DNA of 6,581 nucleotides from Candidatus Woesearchaeota archaeon (GTDB taxonomy: Archaea > Nanobdellota > Nanobdellia > Woesearchaeales > UBA10200): positions 1-6,581 of the forward strand of contig JACPBN010000032.1 in NCBI GenBank assembly GCA_016180275.1, given 5' to 3'. Shown here one piece after another: positions 1 through 6,060 of this stretch. Within the stretch, counting starts at the first letter, position 1, and every line of letters begins with the position of its first letter. Made by a program: the position numbers and the translations under genes. The notes beneath the pieces were generated by a model, which worked only from the letters and a program-made list of their open reading frames with translations, made no database searches and was not told the origin of the DNA.

Positions 1-2747
1 AATTGGGTATAGCATCAGGCGACGTAACGCTTGATAATATCGGAAATGAAGTTAGATCAGAGATAACTTCTAGTGGTAATCCCATTATTGACTCAGCAAG
101 ATTGATGGCTGCTGATAATCAAGATAGAATCTTAGCTTCTACTGCAACTTATGGATTATTAGACCAGAAATTCAGATTTAGCGAGGCTATACCTGTTAAA
201 GGTAAAACTAAACAAGAGTCAGGCTTAACTGCCTATTCTCCCTTAGAAAGAAAGCTACAGCCAGGCAGAGTTAATATTTTTGGCAGAGATTCTATCCAAT
301 TTACATTGCAGCAAAGATATAGTTCAGTTAAAGATGGAAATGCAGCTTGTTTATTGTTAGAAGGAGATGAAGGTGTTGGCAAAACAGCATTGTTAAATAA
401 TTTTCACCTTGATTTAGAAGAATCAGAAGGCATTAAGCCTATTCATTTGATCTGGGATACTCAAAAACGTACACTTCCATTCGGGCTAGTCACTGAATTA
501 TTCAAGCATATATATAATATCTCTGATAATGACATCAAATCAAAATCTTTGTCATTGGCAGATAGGATAGCCATGCATTCCAGAGAAATAGGCATAAATG
601 AGCAAACTATTACAAATGCTATTAGAGCAGCTTCATATCTTTTTGAAATTCATTTTGATGGTTATAAAGAATTTGAAAGTGCAGAAGAAGCAAGGGACAT
701 AATCAATGATGCTTTTAGTCATGTTATTAATTCTGAAGCGGCTTTTAACAAAAGTCCATATGTGCTTTTGCTTGATAATGCAAATCTCTTAGACAATTAT
801 TCTCTTGGTGCTTTGAAATATATTTGTGATAATCTAGCTGGAAGAATTATGGTTGTTCTAGGCCAACGGCTTACAGCTGCTAAAACCTATTCTGATAAAA
901 CTGAGATCTTACCAAAACTGGATAAATTAGATAGAGACTCGCTTATCAGAATAATAAAGCTAGTTATTGGTGATGATTACATCAAGAAAATAGATTCTGC
1001 AGATATAGAAGAGATAGTTGGGCAGTCAGAGGGTAATCCAGGGCATGCAAAAGAGATTGCATTAAGGCTAAGGCAGTATTTTATCCAACATCCAAGTTTA
1101 GATAAGTTGCCTTCTGAAGAGATTAAGAGATTGCCTCCAAAAATATTTGATATCGTGCTAGATAGAATTCGTAGCTTAGATAAACATTTATACGATTATT
1201 TATGCGTAGCAGCTGTTGCAACTGCAGGCCATAATTATTTTTACCATGAGGATCTTATGGCTTATGTTGATAGGGTTCCAACTGAAGCAGAGCTGAAGCT
1301 TCTTGAAGAACTAAATATCATAAGAAAATCAAGGGCAAGAACTTATGAATTTGTTAATTCTAGGATTCCAGATGCGCTCAGAGCTACAATTCCAAGCGAC
1401 AAGAAGAACTCAGATAGAAGAGAGGGACTGCATGAGGCATTTGCAGATTCTTTGGCAGCAAGATATCAAGGCAGAGAAGAGGATGTAGTGGACAAAATAG
1501 CCTGGCACCTAGCTAATGCTCGTTATTCAAGAAGAGCTGAAGCATTGCCATTGCTGGAAAGGGCAGCCAAGAAAAAACTAGGATTATATGCAAATGAAGC
1601 AGCAGTGGAATTAGAAAGAAATGCCATACAAATAATGTATGATCTGTTAGGTACACAAGATGGCTTTACTGCTGGAAATGTAATGAAAACATGCCAGTTG
1701 CTTGAAGATTTAGTTAGATATTCTTTAGAATCAAGGGATTATGGTATTGTAGAACAATCTTTATTAAGAACCAAAAAATTGCTTGGAGATGCTAAGCAAA
1801 GAAGTGTTGCTTTGCCTCAGGAATATGTTAATTCACAAGAATTCATGCGAGCTGTAAGGCTGAGTGAAGTATACGCTCTAAGAAGTCCTGATATACGTGA
1901 TAGAGATGAGAAAAAAAGAGGGTTAGCAAGGGCAGATAGGGTATGCAAACAAACTTTAACATTAGCTGAAAGTGTTGAAGCTAATCCTGAAAGTTCTGAA
2001 AAAGACAGAAGAAATCTTGCTTCATTTTATTTGCATCGTGGAGAAATTAGAAGATATAATTCGCAACTTATCCAACAGAAAACTGATAAAACTATTGAAC
2101 TTGAACAGGCTATTAACGATTATATCAAAACAATTGAGTTATGTGAAATTAACATCACAAGGCTTGGAACAACAACTACTAGTTTTGATAATCTACTTTT
2201 TTATAAAAGAGTAAGGTTTTTTGGGTATAACAATAAGGCATTAGCTCAACATGAGAAAAATGACCTTGATGGTGCTATAAGGACATATGACCAAGCTATA
2301 GAATTGGCAAAAGATCTTAATGATAAGAAATATCTGGCGCAAGTACTTATCAACTTAGGTGCAGCATATTACTCTAAAAATGAGCTTGCAGCTTGTTTAG
2401 CAATGTTTAAACGCGCTTATCAAGTAGCTAAAGATGGCCATAGAAGCTCTGATATTATAATGGCAGGCTTTAATACAGTAATGACTTATGTTCTAAAATT
2501 CTTAAAAGATTCTGGCATAAAAGATGCAAAAGACCTAGATGACTCAACAGAGGCAAGTTTAAGCGCCGCTTTAGAAGGTGCATTAAGTAATTTGGTAAAA
2601 GGAAAGCCATTACAGCCTCTTCAAGATGCATTACGTTTGATTGAAGATGTCAGGCCATTGGCGATTAGAAGAAGATCTTCTTGGTTTGTAGAAGCATTAA
2701 CTAGATATGAATCTGGCATTAACTATCTTCTAAAAAATTATAATTAA
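1..2747 (+). CDS. Cyclase-domain / STAND ATPase / TPR fusion protein (5' partial)
   Basis: This is a multidomain signalling protein whose start lies upstream of the window. The first in-frame codon (TTG at 3-5) falls inside a domain, so I do not treat it as the start. Numbering from it, residues 2-80 resemble the C-terminal half of a class III adenylate/guanylate cyclase domain (GIASGDVTLDNIG, then SGNPIIDSARLM, then ILASTATYGLL). The usual catalytic Asn of the VNxAxR motif aligns with Ile29, while Arg33 is kept; the metal-binding Asp residues would lie outside the window. Residues about 93-360 look like a STAND/AAA_16 NTPase: FGR at 93-95, Walker A GDEGVGKT at 121-128, Walker B YVLLLD ending at Asp258, and a SEGNPGHAKE motif near 342-351. 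The rest is helical, with TPR-like repeats around 741-815. The architecture recalls soluble adenylyl cyclases and bacterial cyclase-ATPase-TPR regulators. No signal peptide or membrane segment is visible in this part, so it is probably cytosolic. Ligand and output are unknown. It stops with TAA at 2745-2747 and converges on the S-layer gene. Confidence 0.9.
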   Translation, partial: LGIASGDVTLDNIGNEVRSEITSSGNPIIDSARLMAADNQDRILASTATYGLLDQKFRFSEAIPVKGKTKQESGLTAYSPLERKLQPGRVNIFGRDSIQFTLQQRYSSVKDGNAACLLLEGDEGVGKTALLNNFHLDLEESEGIKPIHLIWDTQKRTLPFGLVTELFKHIYNISDNDIKSKSLSLADRIAMHSREIGINEQTITNAIRAASYLFEIHFDGYKEFESAEEARDIINDAFSHVINSEAAFNKSPYVLLLDNANLLDNYSLGALKYICDNLAGRIMVVLGQRLTAAKTYSDKTEILPKLDKLDRDSLIRIIKLVIGDDYIKKIDSADIEEIVGQSEGNPGHAKEIALRLRQYFIQHPSLDKLPSEEIKRLPPKIFDIVLDRIRSLDKHLYDYLCVAAVATAGHNYFYHEDLMAYVDRVPTEAELKLLEELNIIRKSRARTYEFVNSRIPDALRATIPSDKKNSDRREGLHEAFADSLAARYQGREEDVVDKIAWHLANARYSRRAEALPLLERAAKKKLGLYANEAAVELERNAIQIMYDLLGTQDGFTAGNVMKTCQLLEDLVRYSLESRDYGIVEQSLLRTKKLLGDAKQRSVALPQEYVNSQEFMRAVRLSEVYALRSPDIRDRDEKKRGLARADRVCKQTLTLAESVEANPESSEKDRRNLASFYLHRGEIRRYNSQLIQQKTDKTIELEQAINDYIKTIELCEINITRLGTTTTSFDNLLFYKRVRFFGYNNKALAQHEKNDLDGAIRTYDQAIELAKDLNDKKYLAQVLINLGAAYYSKNELAACLAMFKRAYQVAKDGHRSSDIIMAGFNTVMTYVLKFLKDSGIKDAKDLDDSTEASLSAALEGALSNLVKGKPLQPLQDALRLIEDVRPLAIRRRSSWFVEALTRYESGINYLLKNYN

Positions 2748-2760
2748 GAAAGATATATAA

Positions 2761-2803
2761 TAAGAAAAAAATAAAAAAAGAAAGGAAAAATTTAATTTCC
2801 TTT
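2761..2803. terminator. Shared convergent terminator region
   Basis: An 8-bp perfect inverted repeat, AAAGGAAA (2781-2788) and TTTCCTTT (2796-2803), lies between the two convergent genes. Read on the minus strand, it is followed by two T7 runs (2765-2780), which is a good archaeal terminator for the S-layer transcript. Read on the plus strand, it lies 33 nt after the stop of the ATPase gene, where termination would rely on the hairpin and the following T-rich stretch. The minus-strand role is the better supported one. Confidence 0.6.
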
Positions 2804-2806
2804 TAT

Positions 2807-2971
2807 TTATGCACTACCAGTTGTTGCACCGCTTGTTGCAGGTGCAGCAGCCATAGCAGGTCCTACCTTAGGTGTAGCTGATGTTGTATCAGATACTTCT
2901 AATTTAGTTCCCTTGAATGCAGCCTTGAACTTGTCAGAGCTGTATTGTGCTACTACTTGTGCAGATGTTCG
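2807..2971 (-). pseudogene. Out-of-frame C-terminal end of the S-layer protein
   Basis: Downstream of the point where the S-layer frame stops, another frame encodes 54 residues beginning RTSAQVVAQYSSDKFKAAF, then KGTKLEVS, and ending in an Ala/Thr/Ser/Pro-rich tail before TAA at 2807-2809. This matches what normally follows the LFE motif at the end of archaeal S-layer C-terminal domains (a DTR-type helix, then a KLEV-type strand). It has no start codon or ribosome binding site of its own. I read it as the true C-terminus of the upstream gene, put out of frame by a deletion in the window or in its assembly. The tail's composition suggests a flexible, possibly glycosylated linker, but that is inference. 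Confidence 0.7.
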
Positions 2972-5388
2972 AATAACTGTATGACTGCCTTGCCAGCACT
3001 ATAACCGTCTGCGCATGTTGCATCAGCTTCTCCATTTACAAATGGTTTGCTTACAACTGCTGCAGTTGCTGCGTTTGCACATGGACCGCCTACTAAGATC
3101 ACGTTCTGTGCCTTAGCATCAGCTACTTGTGAAGCTAGCTTTGTTGCTCCAACATCAATCTTTACAACTTCAGTAACAGTGTCTCCACCGCTTGCTGCAG
3201 TAGTTGTTGTAACAGCGCCGCCTAACAAGTAAACCTGAGGCAGTCTTTGGTTCTTAGGCCAGTCAATCTTCAAGACTTGTGGCTTGCTTGACTGAGATGT
3301 GAAAGTTGCCTTTGCACCATACTCATTCATACCTTGTGCTACATTGCTGTCTTCTTTGATTGTAGATGTTACTACACCGCCATTTCTTGACAAACTTAGC
3401 ATATCATCTGTTGCAGATGCTGTTACGCTGTAGTTAAAGAAACTTGGCTGTGCTCTTGCGTCTAGCTTGTTTGTGTCAACTACCGTAATGACTACCTTGT
3501 CTATAACTGTCAAGTTTGTATTTCCATTGAGAAGATCTATCGAATTGTTGATAGGACTCAATGTAACTAATGCTCCACCCTTTGTTACAATCTTATTGTA
3601 AGCTGGACCATTTGCAGCAGCTGCAGTTGTTACAATTAAGTCAAAGTCATCTAATGTATAATCAGTTCCATTAGCAAGTGTATACTCATAACCACCTACT
3701 GTAAGGGTAGCTGATGCTGTCGGTGCTGCTACAGTTAGGGTCCTTTCAACTGTCTCGCCAGAACTTAACAACTTTAACTTAAGCTTTGGATTGTCTCTTG
3801 TGCTTTTGTCTCCAGATTTATATTGCACTACTTCAGAATATCCATCTACAGTATTTGTCTTATCTGTTAAGATAAAATATTCGTTTCTTGCAATTCTTGA
3901 GTTTCCACTACTTGCGTTTGTAGGGTTAATCTTTAGCTTATTTGAATTATCCCCAAACAAAGCTAAGGTAGTTCCAGTTGAGCTGTTATCATATGCTAAA
4001 GGCACTGTTATCTTACCTGCATTTGTTGTCAGCTTTAAGTCATACTTGTCGTCTCCTGCGTTCTGAATCTCAATTGTCTCTGAGTCTTCATTGCTTAGGC
4101 CAGAGTACAATACATCTAATCCTAATGCTCCCCATGTAAGCTTTGGTTCTGTGTCCAAAATCTCAGACAATTTTTTGCCTGCTGGCAGCCAATAGTTGTC
4201 ATCTGATTTATAGTTTATCAAGATGTTGTTTATCTTAAATGTTGAGTTATCATCTGAACCTTTTATGATAACATCAGCATCTCCTATGCTGTCATCATTT
4301 ATCTTTAGGACACTTGAATCAACTGCAGAATTGCCAACAAAGTTATCCTGTAATTCTACCTTATTTGCTCCCAAGGTAAATTCAGCAATATCTCCTGAGA
4401 CATCGCCTGCTTCGCTAGACAAGATTTTTTTAATGCCTAGGATTGTTCCATCCTTTAATCTGTCTGTTTGTGATGCCTGCAGATTCTTTGTCAATACGCC
4501 ATTGATTTTCAATTGTACGTATATTGGAGTTACATCAGTTACTATAACGTTTGTAACTTCATAGTCCTTGCCATTTAGGTTATATGTCTTTGTTTCTCCT
4601 TCAGCAAGAGAATCGCTTACATCTCCGCCTAGTAAAGTTAATTTTAGGCCTGCATTATTTGCAGCATTTCTTCTTGCAGTCAAGATTGTGTACTTCTTTG
4701 ATCCAAGGTTTATGCTTGAATCTTCAAAGTCTGTTAGGTAAGTTCCACTTGTGTCTGCATTACCGCTTGAGTTTTCAACATCACTTTCAAATGCTGCTGT
4801 AAAATCCAAGCTGTAGTTGAAGAATTTACCTGTGTTTGTCCATTTAGCATAATCTGCTACTACATCTGTGTCAGTATCTTCTTCAAATAATGCTGTACCT
4901 GATGTAGCTAATGTTCCGCCAACAGTACCGCCTGCGATAGGTGTACCTGCTAGTCTGAAATATTGTTCATAAGTAGCAGTTCCTTTTGTATTTGTAATTG
5001 AACCGCCTGCTAGTGCTTTTAAGTCACTGCTTGAAGCTCTTGAAATTGCTTTATCAAATGCTTCTCCAAGTTCAAGCTTATCACCAGAAGTTCCTACTAG
5101 CCATTTATCGCCTTCAACTACTGTCTTTGTTGAAGTGCTTGTAGCTGCCTTTTTGACAGTCTTAGAAGCAAATTGTAAACTAACTGCAATGTCAGTTACT
5201 CCAATTACGTCTTCAGCTTTAGCTTTGTCTCCTACGACTAGAACTGCGTCAAATACACCTTCCTTTATGAAAGGGTTTGGGTAATTTGCTAGGTCTGCTG
5301 CTGCGCTTGCGCCAAATAGGGTTGCTCCAACCATTGAAGCACCTGCTGCTAGTGCAACGACCTTCTTTATAGTTTTTCTTACTTCCAT
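2953..5388 (-). CDS. S-layer protein, C-terminally truncated by frameshift
   Basis: This is the probable main cell-surface lattice protein, secreted and assembled outside the membrane. The 811-residue product opens with a Sec signal peptide: positively charged MEVRKTIKK, a hydrophobic stretch to about residue 26, and cleavage near GASAA (29-31). The mature N-terminus carries DAVLVVGDKAKAEDVIGVTD (47-66), characteristic of the archaeal S-layer N-terminal domain. The long middle is rich in Thr, Ser, Asn and beta-strand-like sequence. The C-terminal domain is recognisable by VILVGGPCANAA (from 763), with a second Cys near 792 that could pair with Cys770, and by GKAVIQLFE. After LFE the frame runs into HLHK and a stop, where homologues normally continue for several tens of residues. 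The remaining end lies in another frame at 2807-2971. The start is set by the signal peptide and by a strong GGAGGTG 8 nt upstream of ATG. The gene stands alone behind a long promoter region and is probably highly expressed. Confidence 0.92.
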   Translation of the reverse strand: MEVRKTIKKVVALAAGASMVGATLFGASAAADLANYPNPFIKEGVFDAVLVVGDKAKAEDVIGVTDIAVSLQFASKTVKKAATSTSTKTVVEGDKWLVGTSGDKLELGEAFDKAISRASSSDLKALAGGSITNTKGTATYEQYFRLAGTPIAGGTVGGTLATSGTALFEEDTDTDVVADYAKWTNTGKFFNYSLDFTAAFESDVENSSGNADTSGTYLTDFEDSSINLGSKKYTILTARRNAANNAGLKLTLLGGDVSDSLAEGETKTYNLNGKDYEVTNVIVTDVTPIYVQLKINGVLTKNLQASQTDRLKDGTILGIKKILSSEAGDVSGDIAEFTLGANKVELQDNFVGNSAVDSSVLKINDDSIGDADVIIKGSDDNSTFKINNILINYKSDDNYWLPAGKKLSEILDTEPKLTWGALGLDVLYSGLSNEDSETIEIQNAGDDKYDLKLTTNAGKITVPLAYDNSSTGTTLALFGDNSNKLKINPTNASSGNSRIARNEYFILTDKTNTVDGYSEVVQYKSGDKSTRDNPKLKLKLLSSGETVERTLTVAAPTASATLTVGGYEYTLANGTDYTLDDFDLIVTTAAAANGPAYNKIVTKGGALVTLSPINNSIDLLNGNTNLTVIDKVVITVVDTNKLDARAQPSFFNYSVTASATDDMLSLSRNGGVVTSTIKEDSNVAQGMNEYGAKATFTSQSSKPQVLKIDWPKNQRLPQVYLLGGAVTTTTAASGGDTVTEVVKIDVGATKLASQVADAKAQNVILVGGPCANAATAAVVSKPFVNGEADATCADGYSAGKAVIQLFEHLHK

Positions 5389-5396
5389 TATATAAA

Positions 5397-5403
5397 CACC
5401 TCC
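5397..5403 (-). promoter_or_regulatory. Shine-Dalgarno of the S-layer gene
   Basis: On the minus strand GGAGGTG lies 8 nt before the ATG at 5388. It is a near-complete anti-16S match, and it fixes the start that gives a complete signal peptide. Its presence also shows that this mRNA is leadered. Confidence 0.85.
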
Positions 5404-5436
5404 GTGTTTTTCTGGGCTATTATTATTTTATCACTA

Positions 5437-5458
5437 AAGACAATTGAAATACTGTCTT
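5437..5458 (-). repeat. Inverted repeat in the S-layer 5' leader
   Basis: On the minus strand, AAGACA (5453-5458) and TGTCTT (5437-5442) are perfect complements around a 10-nt loop. If transcription starts near 5461, this would form a small 6-bp hairpin near the 5' end of the leader, which could affect mRNA stability. It is short and AT-rich, so chance is possible. Confidence 0.35.
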
Positions 5459-5468
5459 CGTGAACTCC

Positions 5469-5483
5469 CTTGCAATCTGCAAG
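5469..5483. promoter_or_regulatory. Palindrome abutting the S-layer TATA box (possible operator)
   Basis: CTTGCA-ATC-TGCAAG is a perfect 6-bp inverted repeat with a 3-nt spacer. It starts directly after the TATA-like box and ends before the predicted start site. A dimeric regulator bound here would block initiation, so an operator is a reasonable guess. No regulator is identified in the window. Confidence 0.4.
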
Positions 5484-5499
5484 TTATATATAAATCTTT
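5484..5499 (-). promoter_or_regulatory. Proximal S-layer promoter (BRE/TATA)
   Basis: On the minus strand, AAAAGATTTATATATAA combines a purine-rich BRE-like element with a TATA box centred near 5488. Archaeal spacing predicts transcription start around 5461, leaving a leader of about 73 nt that contains the Shine-Dalgarno. This is the best promoter candidate for the S-layer gene. Confidence 0.6.
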
Positions 5500-5513
5500 T
5501 GCTAATCTATATT

Positions 5514-5534
5514 TGCACCATATTTATTGGTGCA
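5514..5534. repeat. Inverted repeat TGCACC / GGTGCA upstream of the S-layer promoter
   Basis: The 6-bp arms TGCACC (5514-5519) and GGTGCA (5529-5534) flank 9 AT-only bases, just upstream of the proximal BRE/TATA box. GC-containing arms stand out in this very AT-rich stretch, so a regulator site is possible. Its function is unknown. Confidence 0.35.
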
Positions 5535-5603
5535 CATACTATAGCTTGATTTATACGTCTAGCTATGCCGATTACTTAGGTTCACTATATAAGATTCTTT
5601 TAG

Positions 5604-5618
5604 TTTATAAATCTTTGG
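5604..5618 (-). promoter_or_regulatory. Distal BRE/TATA-like box upstream of the S-layer gene
   Basis: On the minus strand, CAAAGATTTATAAAC repeats the 11-nt core AAAGATTTATA of the proximal promoter about 120 bp further upstream. It may be a second start site for the S-layer gene, with a start near 5580. Another TATA-like stretch (AAAAAGTATATAC) lies near 5630-5642. Confidence 0.35.
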
Positions 5619-5833
5619 TATAACTTGTATATACTTTTTAGGTATGTGACTATACTTAACCATGTCTTGTAAAAATACAGGTAATGTAATTATATTTATT
5701 CATTACTAACATATATATTCAAGACTATATTTTACTTGCAAAGAGTTTATTTGCTGCTAACTGGATTTGTAAATTAGATGCAGTTAAGATGTTTGTATAA
5801 TTAAAGTGTGTATATAATATAGTAGAACTAAAT

Positions 5834-5840
5834 AAAAAAA
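5834..5840 (-). terminator. Oligo-T terminator of tRNA-Leu
   Basis: Seven T residues on the minus strand start immediately after the discriminator base of the tRNA and are followed by ATTTAG. This is a typical archaeal stop signal for a single-gene tRNA transcript. It also shows that the 3' CCA is not encoded. Confidence 0.6.
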
Positions 5841-5886
5841 TGCGGAGTGCAGGATTCGAACCTGCGTAAGCACTAAGCTAACAGGT

Positions 5887-5934
5887 GTCTTCATATCATT
5901 GCCTTTCGGCTCAATACACCTTGTTTCAGGGTGA
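5887..5934 (-). other. tRNA-Leu intron 2 (48 nt, canonical 37/38)
   Basis: An intron at the canonical archaeal position just 3' of the anticodon. The anticodon stem is the outer helix, CTT (positions 32-34) can pair with AAG just before a 3-nt bulge ACA, and cleavage AC|A gives A38. The fourth base pair of the central helix is missing, so the BHB is relaxed. Inside the intron are a CACC/GGTG hairpin and a GCC-GAAA-GGC hairpin with a GNRA tetraloop, extended by ATT/AAT pairing. No homing endonuclease or guide RNA is evident. Confidence 0.75.
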
Positions 5935-5941
5935 CCTAAGC

Positions 5942-5963
5942 CTGGACTAATCAGATAGATTAT
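5942..5963 (-). other. tRNA-Leu intron 1 (22 nt, position 30/31)
   Basis: A micro-intron within the anticodon stem, between tRNA positions 30 and 31. The precursor can fold into a clean BHB: central 4-bp helix GGAC (5966-5969) with GTCC (5944-5947), 3-nt bulges AGA (5963-5965) and AGG (5941-5943), and an inner 5-bp helix TAATC/GATTA around a 5-nt loop. Cutting after AG in both bulges removes exactly this segment and joins the exons into a perfect anticodon stem. The outer helix is weak, so this is an HBh' type motif. CAG is repeated at the junctions, so the exact ends are fixed by the BHB and not by sequence alone. Confidence 0.8.
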
Positions 5964-6018
5964 CTGTCCCGTTTGGCCACTCCGGCAACTCCGCATATTC
6001 CTAAGTGAAACTGCATTC

Positions 6019-6035
6019 TTTTATAAAACTTTTTG
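6019..6035 (-). promoter_or_regulatory. tRNA-Leu promoter (BRE/TATA)
   Basis: On the minus strand, CAAAAAGTTTTATAAAA contains a purine-rich BRE-like stretch and a TATA box centred about 29 nt upstream of the first tRNA base. That is the expected archaeal spacing and would start transcription at or just before the mature 5' end. The TATA core TTTTATAAAA is palindromic, but the BRE favours the minus direction. Confidence 0.65.
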
Positions 6036-6060
6036 TTTGCATTTTAACTTTTATTGGTTT

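Larger units (their letters stand above)
5404..5833. other. Long non-coding region between the tRNA and S-layer genes
   Basis: About 430 bp of very AT-rich DNA contains no convincing gene on either strand. It holds the S-layer leader, at least two TATA/BRE-like boxes on the minus strand and several short inverted repeats, including GTAATG (5681-5686) with CATTAC (5701-5706) and AAGATT (5591-5596) with AATCTT (5610-5615). A long control region fits a highly expressed surface-protein gene. Nothing distinctive is visible from about 5710 to 5830. Confidence 0.5.
5841..5994 (-). tRNA. tRNA-Leu(UAG) with two introns
   Basis: Leucine tRNA reading CUA and related codons. The 154-nt gene gives an 84-nt class II tRNA once 22 nt and 48 nt are removed. 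The spliced molecule has a 7-bp acceptor stem (GCGGAGT with ACTCCGC, discriminator A), a D arm beginning CCGGAGTGG, a perfect 5-bp anticodon stem (ACAGG with CCTGT), loop CTTAGGA with anticodon TAG at 5936-5938, a long variable arm (AGC/GCT stem), and a T arm GCAGG-TTCGAAT-CCTGC. No CCA is encoded. Exons are 5964-5994, 5935-5941 and 5841-5886. Removing only the 48-nt intron leaves 22 extra nt between the D arm and anticodon stem and a C-T mismatch at 27-43. Removing both restores all pairs, which is the main argument for two introns. The long variable arm and the G37 after UAG fit Leu rather than Ser. Confidence 0.92.

Noticed and set aside
1972..2214. 80-codon plus-strand open frame inside the ATPase gene
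   Set aside because: It is a shadow in another frame of the long coding region; its Leu/Ile/Lys-rich product shows no family traits.
3047..4802. Several plus-strand open frames of 60-113 codons
   Set aside because: All lie antisense to the S-layer gene; their Ser/Leu-rich, low-complexity products reflect the codon usage of the opposite strand.
5887..5934. Box C/D guide RNA inside tRNA intron 2 (CTGA near its 5' end, ATGATAT near its 3' end)
   Set aside because: The order is D then C unless the intron is circular, and the C-like box matches the consensus only partly. Too weak to claim.
5900..5965. Hammerhead-like core (CTGATTAG ... CTGAAAC) in the tRNA introns
   Set aside because: The CTGATGA core is not intact and the required stem II does not form; tRNA splicing explains the segment better.
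5841..5994. Reading the tRNA with one intron or with another anticodon (AAT, GAC or an upstream TAG)
   Set aside because: These give no U33, mismatched anticodon stems, or a non-class II amino acid that conflicts with the long variable arm.
5784..5996. 70-codon open frame on the minus strand
   Set aside because: It lies across the tRNA-Leu gene and its introns; the tRNA structure explains this sequence fully.
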